Assembly: GCA_021443405.1 (NCBI GenBank)
Contig: JABUUA010000073.1
Coordinates: 12,888 to 21,063 of the forward strand
Direction: 5' to 3'
Source of the DNA: Bacteroidaceae bacterium
Lineage (GTDB): Bacteria > Bacteroidota > Bacteroidia > Bacteroidales > Bacteroidaceae
DNA length: 8,176 bases
The notes under the pieces were generated by a model. The model had not been told where the DNA came from and searched no databases. It saw nothing but the letters and a program-made list of their open reading frames with translations. Within the stretch, counting starts at the first letter, position 1. Each line of letters opens with the position of its first letter. The translations under genes and the position numbers were made by a program. Below, one piece after another: positions 1-5,544 of the stretch.

Positions 1-1079
1 TTGTGGGCGGTTTCATGCACGGTTGGACGGAGGTCATCAGCGGGAGCTACGATTCCTTTGGGGCACGCATCGTGGGTCGAAGCAACACGCAAGCCCGCTT
101 GCTCATGCAGGACTTCAGTAACACTTGTCCCGACGGCGCCCTCGACACAAAGGTGGCTGAGATGACACGTCTGCTGGACTACAGCACGACGCACGTTCCC
201 ACCACCGCCACACAAGTGCCGTGGGTGTTCAATTTCTGTTCGGCCTACACCGCAGGCGGCATGGGCAGCATCTCCACCTCGACAGGTTATTGCAAGAACG
301 CCGCCGTGACGAACAAGGCCATGGCCGCTTATCTCGAGAATCACACAGGCCCTACCGGCATTGTGCTCATGGACTACGCTTGTGTGGATGACTTCGATGG
401 CATGGCCCCCATGGGCAAGACCTTGGTGGAGGCCATCATTGCCAACAACTGGAAATATATCCGTGACGGGGAGACCTTCACCATTCCTGCCGAAGGCGTC
501 GCCACGTTCTGCCCCACACAATGGGCGGTGGATTTGCCCGAAGGAGTGGAGTTCTTCTCCGCTCGTGCCAAGGTTCCTTACGAGGGTTCGGAACTTCGCC
601 TGCTGTGGTTCACGCCTGTGGTGCAGACCCAACTGGCCAAGGGCGAGGGCGTGTTGGTGTGCGGACCGGCTGGCGACTACACGGCGTATCGCACGCTTGA
701 CGCAGTGGCTAAGATAGAAGATAACGTGCTCGTGGGAACGACGGGCAAAACTTATGTGGCTTCCGGCCGCGGATGGTGGTTGCAATACCCCGATGGTGAG
801 CCTGCGTTCTGCGCCATGAAGGGCGCTACTTATCCGGCGGGGACGGTTTATCTGAAGGCCAACAGCGGTCAGACACCCGAAGGATTTGCCTACGACGGCA
901 GTTGGACGGAGGCGCCCGCGCTGCCCATCCTGTTCTCCGAGCCCGAGTACGACGGCGTTCTGAGCCCCGTGGTGAACGATAAGTCGGCCCGCATCTATAA
1001 TATTATGGGGCAGTCTGTGAGCGCGCCCAACCGCCCAGGGCTCTACATTCGTCAGGGACGTTTGTTTGTGAAACCTTGA
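1..1079 (+). CDS. PI-PLC-like secreted protein, 3' part (5' end outside window)
   Basis: This reading frame is open from the window's left edge, so the real start and signal peptide lie upstream; the GTG at position 3 is only the first complete codon. Numbering from it, residues about 1-153 resemble the C-terminal half of the phosphatidylinositol-specific phospholipase C barrel: a strand ending in LLMQDFSN, then DTKVAEMTRLLD, WVFNFCSAY near 74-82, GPTGIVLMDY at 116-125, and TLVEAIIANN at 140-149. In this family the two catalytic histidines sit in the N-terminal half, which is missing here, so activity cannot be judged. Residues about 158-300 are beta-rich without a recognised family. The last 30 residues (RIYNIMGQSV, then GLYIRQGRLFV) form the short C-terminal tail frequent on exported Prevotella/Bacteroides proteins. 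It ends 10 bp before the fucosidase gene and probably shares its transcript. Whether the substrate is a phosphoinositide, a GPI anchor or something else is unknown. Confidence 0.75.
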   Translation, partial: VGGFMHGWTEVISGSYDSFGARIVGRSNTQARLLMQDFSNTCPDGALDTKVAEMTRLLDYSTTHVPTTATQVPWVFNFCSAYTAGGMGSISTSTGYCKNAAVTNKAMAAYLENHTGPTGIVLMDYACVDDFDGMAPMGKTLVEAIIANNWKYIRDGETFTIPAEGVATFCPTQWAVDLPEGVEFFSARAKVPYEGSELRLLWFTPVVQTQLAKGEGVLVCGPAGDYTAYRTLDAVAKIEDNVLVGTTGKTYVASGRGWWLQYPDGEPAFCAMKGATYPAGTVYLKANSGQTPEGFAYDGSWTEAPALPILFSEPEYDGVLSPVVNDKSARIYNIMGQSVSAPNRPGLYIRQGRLFVKP

Positions 1080-1089
1080 AACTACCGTC

Positions 1090-2400
1090 ATGAAACTCCG
1101 ACAACTGTTGTCAGCTAGCGCGCTGACTCTTGCCTTTCTCTCGCCAGTCCGAGCACAGGACTATGTTCCTTCGCCCGAAAACTTGCAGGCGCGGCAGGCC
1201 TTTTCCGATATGAAGTTCGGTATTTTTCTCCACTGGGGCATTTATTCCCTCTTCGGACAGGGCGAGTGGTATATGCAGAACGCGAACCTCGACTGGCGGG
1301 AATATGAGAAAGCCGCCTCGGCGTTCTATCCCTCTCGTTTCGATGCTCAGCAGTGGGTGAGCGCCATCAAGGACGCCGGCGCCCGCTACATCACCATCAC
1401 TTCCCGCCACCACGACGGTTTTTCGATGTGGCAGACCGCCGAGTCGGACTTCAACATCGTGGACGCCACGCCCTTCCGTCGCGATGTGCTTTGCGAGTTG
1501 GCCGATGCCTGTCACCAGCAGGGCGTGATGCTCAACTTCTATTATTCTCACCTCGACTGGCGACGTGAGGATTATCCCCTCGGCCGCACAGGACACGGCA
1601 CTCACCGCGACACCACCAAGGCCGACTGGGCGTCGTATTACGCTTTCATGAACCGACAACTCACCGAACTGCTGACGGGCTACGGCCCCGTGGGCGCGAT
1701 TTGGTTCGACGGTTACTGGGACCACGACTCGGACGCCGTGCCTTTCGACTGGCAGTTGACGGAACAATACGAGCTGATTCACCGCTTGCAACCCGCTTGT
1801 CTGGTGGGGAACAACCACCACGTGAATGTTCATCCCGGCGAGGACATCCAGATATTTGAGCGCGATGTTCCCGGTGAGAACACGGCGGGCTACTCGGGCG
1901 ACATGGCCATCAGCCGCTTGCCGTTGGAGACGTGTCAGACTATGAACGGCATGTGGGGCTATAAAATAGTAGATCAGAACTATAAATCGACCGAGGAACT
2001 ATTGCGTCTGCTGGTCCGGACAGCCGGAAAAGGCGCTAATCTCTTGCTGAATATCGGTCCGCAACCCAACGGCGAACTGCCGGCGACGGCGTTGCAACGA
2101 CTGCGCGAGATGGGCCAGTGGCTCCGCACGAACGGCGAGTCCATCTACGGAACCACCGCGGGCGACCTGGCCGAACAGCCGTGGGGCGTGACCACCCGCA
2201 AGGGCTCGGCGCTCTATCTTCACTTGCTCCACCACACGGACGACACCTTAGTGTTGCCCCTGACGTGCAAGGTGAAGAAGGCCACGTTGCTCGACGGAAC
2301 TCCCGTGAAGATGAAGCAGACGAAGAAAGCGGTCGTGCTGCAATTCCCGCAGAAGCCCTCGGGAGTGGACTACATTGTGAAGTTGATGACCAAACCTTGA
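1090..2400 (+). CDS. GH29 alpha-L-fucosidase, secreted
   Basis: This 436-residue retaining glycosidase should remove terminal alpha-L-fucose from glycans in the periplasm or at the cell surface. Residues 1-22 form a type I signal peptide ending in PVRA before QD, with no lipobox cysteine. The GH29 barrel follows: MKFGIFLHWG at 41-50, the substrate-binding signature YITITSRHHDGFSMW at 100-114, and IWFDG at 204-208, where D207 is the expected nucleophile. E257 (in QIFERD), 50 residues later, is my best candidate for the acid/base; E280 in LPLETCQT is a conserved alternative. The barrel closes with TAGKGANLLLNIGP at 311-324, and a small beta-sandwich fills about 355-436. The length matches the compact single-module form of the family. 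The gene lies 10 bp after the PI-PLC-like gene and 10 bp before cutC, so it is operonic. Family assignment is secure; linkage preference (alpha-1,2, 1,3/4 or 1,6) cannot be read from sequence. Confidence 0.97.
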   Translation: MKLRQLLSASALTLAFLSPVRAQDYVPSPENLQARQAFSDMKFGIFLHWGIYSLFGQGEWYMQNANLDWREYEKAASAFYPSRFDAQQWVSAIKDAGARYITITSRHHDGFSMWQTAESDFNIVDATPFRRDVLCELADACHQQGVMLNFYYSHLDWRREDYPLGRTGHGTHRDTTKADWASYYAFMNRQLTELLTGYGPVGAIWFDGYWDHDSDAVPFDWQLTEQYELIHRLQPACLVGNNHHVNVHPGEDIQIFERDVPGENTAGYSGDMAISRLPLETCQTMNGMWGYKIVDQNYKSTEELLRLLVRTAGKGANLLLNIGPQPNGELPATALQRLREMGQWLRTNGESIYGTTAGDLAEQPWGVTTRKGSALYLHLLHHTDDTLVLPLTCKVKKATLLDGTPVKMKQTKKAVVLQFPQKPSGVDYIVKLMTKP

Positions 2401-2410
2401 CCTTTGACCG

Positions 2411-3103
2411 ATGGCGACGAAGCAGTATTTGTTGGAAGTTTGCGCTGGAACGGTGGAGGCCGTCCGCGCCGCGCATGAGGGCGGTGCCCAGCGAGTGGAA
2501 CTTTGTTCGGCCTTGAGTGAGGACGGTCTCACGCCCTCGATGGGAATGATTCGCTATGCGTGTCGATGCGAAGGACTGCAAGTGCATGTGCTCATCCGAC
2601 CGCGGGAGGGCGACTTCGTTTACTCGGAAGCCGAGGTGGAATGTATGCTCGCCGACATTCGTCTTTGCCGTGAAATGGGCGTGGACGGCGTGGTGATTGG
2701 AGCGCTGACGGCCGACGGCGACATCGATGTGCCGGTTTGTCAGCGCTTGGTGGATAAGGCGCGCGGGATGAACATCACGTTTCACCGCGCCTTCGACGTT
2801 TGTCGTCATCCCTTCGAAGCGCTGGAACAAATCGTCGCGCTCGGTTGCAACCGCCTGCTCACTTCGGGTCAGGCCGCCACGGCCGAGCAGGGGATTCCGC
2901 TGCTTCGCGAGTTGGTGCAGCGGGCCGGGACGCGGCTGACCATCATGCCGGGAGCGGGCGTCAGTCCCGAGAACGCCGCCCGCCTGCTGACCGAGACCGG
3001 CGCCACGGAACTTCACGCCTCGGCTCGCCGCGTGTTGCCGAGCGGAAGAAAGGAGACCGACGCCGCGGTCGTTCGTCAAATTTTAGCCCGTATTCAACCA
3101 TGA
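2411..3103 (+). CDS. cutC: CutC family protein (copper homeostasis protein)
   Basis: This is a 230-residue cytoplasmic TIM-barrel protein without signal peptide or membrane segment. Family hallmarks run the whole length: LLEVCAGTVEA at 7-17, GGAQRVELCSALSEDGLTPS at 24-43, HVLIRPREGDFVYS at 59-72, DGVVIGALTADGDID at 92-106, ITFHRAFDV at 122-130, LLTSG at 149-153, IMPGAGVSPEN at 178-188 and TELHASAR at 199-206. C11 and C32 match in context and 21-residue spacing the C31/C52 pair proposed to bind Cu(I) in human CutC. The protein is slightly shorter than the usual 240-250 residues because the stretch after HASAR is abbreviated. Classical work linked CutC to copper tolerance in E. coli, but its biochemical role is unsettled. 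It is flanked by glycosidases, follows the fucosidase by 10 bp, and its stop overlaps the next start, so a role tied to glycan use is possible. The family call is firm; the function is not. Confidence 0.97.
   Translation: MATKQYLLEVCAGTVEAVRAAHEGGAQRVELCSALSEDGLTPSMGMIRYACRCEGLQVHVLIRPREGDFVYSEAEVECMLADIRLCREMGVDGVVIGALTADGDIDVPVCQRLVDKARGMNITFHRAFDVCRHPFEALEQIVALGCNRLLTSGQAATAEQGIPLLRELVQRAGTRLTIMPGAGVSPENAARLLTETGATELHASARRVLPSGRKETDAAVVRQILARIQP
3100..3103 (+). other. ATGA stop-start overlap, cutC to TGL lipoprotein
   Basis: The TGA stop of cutC and the ATG of the lipoprotein gene share bases as ATGA. This arrangement usually goes with translational coupling. There is no Shine-Dalgarno-like purine tract; instead the bases just upstream (about 3077-3099) are noticeably A/T-rich in an otherwise GC-rich region, which fits how Bacteroidetes select starts. 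The overlap fixes the lipoprotein start at 3100. Confidence 0.65.
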
Positions 3104-5544
3104 AGAAACTTATCTCCCTCGTGGGACTCCTCGTCCTGCTGGCCGCGTGCGGACGGTCGCCGATGACCGAGAGCGAGGCGCTGGACTTCCTCTACGCCTA
3201 TATGCCCCTGCCCGACCAAGTGGATTACGACTCCGCATTTTGGCGGAAGAATGTGCAGACGGCCTTGCAAGCCCGGGCCGAGATGCCGTGGGGCGACGCG
3301 GTTCCTGAGCGGGAGTGGAAACATTTTGTGTTGCCCGTGCGCGTGAACAACGAGCGCCTCGACTCCAGTCGCTGGGTTTTCTATGCAGAGTTGCGCGACC
3401 GCGTGAGCGGACTCTCGATGGAAGAAGCCATCTTGGAAGTCAATCATTGGTGTCACGAGCACGTGACCTATCAGCCCAGCGACGAGCGAACCTCGTCGCC
3501 CCTCGCCACGGTGCGGTCGGCCATCGGTCGTTGTGGCGAGGAATCGACGTTCACGGTGGCGGCGCTGCGGAGCGTGGGCATTCCCGCCCGGCAAGTCTAT
3601 ACGCCGCGCTGGGCCCACACCGACGACAACCACGCCTGGGTGGAGGCTTGGGCCGACGGACGCTGGCATTTCTTGGGCGCTTGCGAGCCGGAGGCAGTGC
3701 TCGACCTCGGTTGGTTCAATGCGCCTGCCTCGCGCGGAATGCTCATGCACACCAAGGTGTTCGGCGCTTACGACGGGCCCGAAGCGGTGATGTCGCAGAA
3801 CGACTGTTACACCGAAATCAGCGTGACCCAGAACTACGCTCCCGTGGCCACGGCGTGGGTGAGGGTGGTGGATGAGGCCGGCGCTCCCGTGACCGGGGCC
3901 GACGTCGCTTTCAAACTCTATAATTATGCCGAGTTCTACACCGTGGCCAAGCGGCCGACCGACGCCCGTGGACTGGCTTCGCTGGAGGCGGGACTGGGCG
4001 ACCTTGTGGCCTGGACCGCGGTGGGCGACCGCTATGGATTGGTGAAATGTTCGGTGGCGGCGGGCGACACGGCCACGCTGGTGCTGGACAAACGGCGCGG
4101 AGAGCGCTATTCCCTCGACCTCGACCTCACGCCGCCCCGCGAACGCAACACCGTGCCGGCGCTGACGGACGAGCAGAAAGCGCGGAATGCGGTCCGTTTT
4201 GCTTACGAAGATTCCCTGCGCCGCGCTTACGAAGCTACGTTCGACACCTCGTCGCCGCTCTTGGCCAAGTCGCGCGGCAACCACGCGACCCTCCGGGCGT
4301 TTCTCGCCGCGACCGACCACTCGCAACGGGCGCAGGACCTGCTTGCCGTGGTGAGTGACAAGGATTTGCGCGACATCGAGCTGCGGACGTTGCGCGACGC
4401 TTACGACCACACTCCGCTGCGCCCCGACCTCCCCGCCGATTTCTACAACCGCTATGTGCTTTGTCCGCGCGTGGCCAACGAGATGGTGTTGCCCCACCGA
4501 GCGCTTTTGTCGAGTGAATTGAAAGGTGATGTTCCCGCCCTCATCCAGTGGGTGAAGCAGCACATCGCCCTCGACCCCGCTCGCAATCCCCAGCGACTGC
4601 GCATGACGCCTGCGGGCGTTTGGCGACACCGCGCTGCCGACGCCGCGTCGCGCGACATTTTCTTCGTGGCCGCCTGTCGCGCCAACGGTTGGCCCGCCCG
4701 CATCGACCCCGTCACGGGTCAGTTGCAAGTGGCCGACCCTCAGTGCCGCTGGACCGACGTGAACTTTGAGCAGACCGAGGCGACCACCGCGCCGCGCGCT
4801 TTGTTGCGGGCCGACTACGAGGCCGTTCCGGCTTTGGAGAATCCGCGTTACTACAGTCATTTCTCGCTCTCGCGGCTGGCCGACGACATGCAGTTGCTCA
4901 ACTATGCCGAGGACGACACTTACGCCTCGCTCCTCCGCCAAGGCACGGAAGTGGAGTGGGGCGACTACCTGCTGGTCACCGGCACTCGTCTGGCCGGTGG
5001 CGACGTGCTGGCCCACTTGGAACTGTTCCCCGTGACGGCCCCCACCACCGTTCCGCTGCGAATGCGCGTGGATACGGAGTCGCTGCGCGTCATCGGGTCG
5101 CTCGACAGCGAGGCGCTCTACACGCCGCTGCGCCCCGACGGCGGTTTGCTGGTTTCCGACCAGCGGCCGACCTCGCTCTTGTCCACCACCGGTCGCGGCT
5201 ATTACGTCGTGGCGCTCCTTGCGCCGGACCACGAGCCGTCGAACCACATCTTGCGCGACCTCTCCGTCTGCAAGGCCGAGCTGGAGGCTTGGGGGCGGCC
5301 CATCGTCCTGCTGTTCCGCAGTCGGGCTGAGGCGCTCCGCTTCCGCCGCTCCGATTTCCCCGACCTCCCCGCCACGGTGACGTTCGGTGTGGCCGAGGGC
5401 GGTCCGCTTGCGACCGAGTTGGCGGGCGCGCTGCCCGTGGTGAAGATTGCCGACACGTTCAACCGCGTCGTCCTTTCGTCCGAAGGTTACACCATCGGCA
5501 TGGGCGAGACCCTTGTGAAGTCTATTCAAAAACTTACCCTATGA
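3100..5544 (+). CDS. Multidomain transglutaminase-like lipoprotein
   Basis: The start is the ATG at 3100, overlapping the cutC stop; the frame stays open upstream to 2800, but only 3100 gives a lipoprotein signal (MKKLISL..., lipobox LAAC, C17 lipidated). The product is an 814-residue envelope lipoprotein. Residues about 105-222 form a transglutaminase-like core: GRCGEES with C145, then NHAWVEAW with H178. The usual third residue, Asp, aligns with G193 in FLGACEPE. An Ig-like or carboxypeptidase-regulatory-like domain spans about 237-330, then a mainly helical linker. Residues about 478-556 look like a second, degenerate TGL repeat with A515 where the cysteine should be. Beta-rich sequence follows, and about 685-812 resembles a thioredoxin fold without CXXC. 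I recall similar proteins from Bacteroidetes, of unknown function. Possible roles are a peptidase or amidase, a peptide:N-glycanase-like enzyme, or a binding protein. Its 3' end overlaps the GH2 gene by 4 bp. Confidence 0.9.
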   Translation: MKKLISLVGLLVLLAACGRSPMTESEALDFLYAYMPLPDQVDYDSAFWRKNVQTALQARAEMPWGDAVPEREWKHFVLPVRVNNERLDSSRWVFYAELRDRVSGLSMEEAILEVNHWCHEHVTYQPSDERTSSPLATVRSAIGRCGEESTFTVAALRSVGIPARQVYTPRWAHTDDNHAWVEAWADGRWHFLGACEPEAVLDLGWFNAPASRGMLMHTKVFGAYDGPEAVMSQNDCYTEISVTQNYAPVATAWVRVVDEAGAPVTGADVAFKLYNYAEFYTVAKRPTDARGLASLEAGLGDLVAWTAVGDRYGLVKCSVAAGDTATLVLDKRRGERYSLDLDLTPPRERNTVPALTDEQKARNAVRFAYEDSLRRAYEATFDTSSPLLAKSRGNHATLRAFLAATDHSQRAQDLLAVVSDKDLRDIELRTLRDAYDHTPLRPDLPADFYNRYVLCPRVANEMVLPHRALLSSELKGDVPALIQWVKQHIALDPARNPQRLRMTPAGVWRHRAADAASRDIFFVAACRANGWPARIDPVTGQLQVADPQCRWTDVNFEQTEATTAPRALLRADYEAVPALENPRYYSHFSLSRLADDMQLLNYAEDDTYASLLRQGTEVEWGDYLLVTGTRLAGGDVLAHLELFPVTAPTTVPLRMRVDTESLRVIGSLDSEALYTPLRPDGGLLVSDQRPTSLLSTTGRGYYVVALLAPDHEPSNHILRDLSVCKAELEAWGRPIVLLFRSRAEALRFRRSDFPDLPATVTFGVAEGGPLATELAGALPVVKIADTFNRVVLSSEGYTIGMGETLVKSIQKLTL
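5541..5544 (+). other. ATGA stop-start overlap, TGL lipoprotein to GH2
   Basis: The lipoprotein stop TGA (5542-5544) lies inside the ATGA that begins the GH2 gene. As at the previous junction, the upstream bases (about 5519-5540) are A/T-rich and lack a Shine-Dalgarno motif. The overlap ties expression of the lipoprotein and the glycosidase together. Confidence 0.65.

Noticed and set aside
985..1006. TATAATATTATG-like promoter box near the end of the first gene
   Set aside because: It encodes the conserved IYNIMG tail motif. Bacteroidetes primary promoters use a different -7/-33 pattern (TAnnTTTG and TTTG), and no matching upstream element was seen.
1111..1833. Antisense open frame (240 codons) opposite the GH29 gene
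   Set aside because: It lies wholly within the fucosidase barrel coding region and shows no domain, so it is a codon-bias shadow.
2036..3079. Antisense open frame (347 codons) opposite the end of GH29 and cutC
   Set aside because: It spans two well-supported sense genes, has no recognisable domain and ends in Arg/Pro/Ser-rich sequence typical of shadow frames.
2800..3099. Upstream 100-codon extension of the TGL lipoprotein frame
   Set aside because: This stretch overlaps conserved CutC coding sequence, reads as Arg-rich nonsense, and would bury the lipoprotein signal peptide that starts at 3100.
3094..5529. Very long antisense open frame (811 codons) opposite the TGL lipoprotein gene
   Set aside because: It mirrors the sense gene almost exactly, gives a His/Arg/Gly/Val-rich protein with no recognisable domain, and is the expected by-product of GC-rich codon use, where stop codons are rare on the opposite strand.
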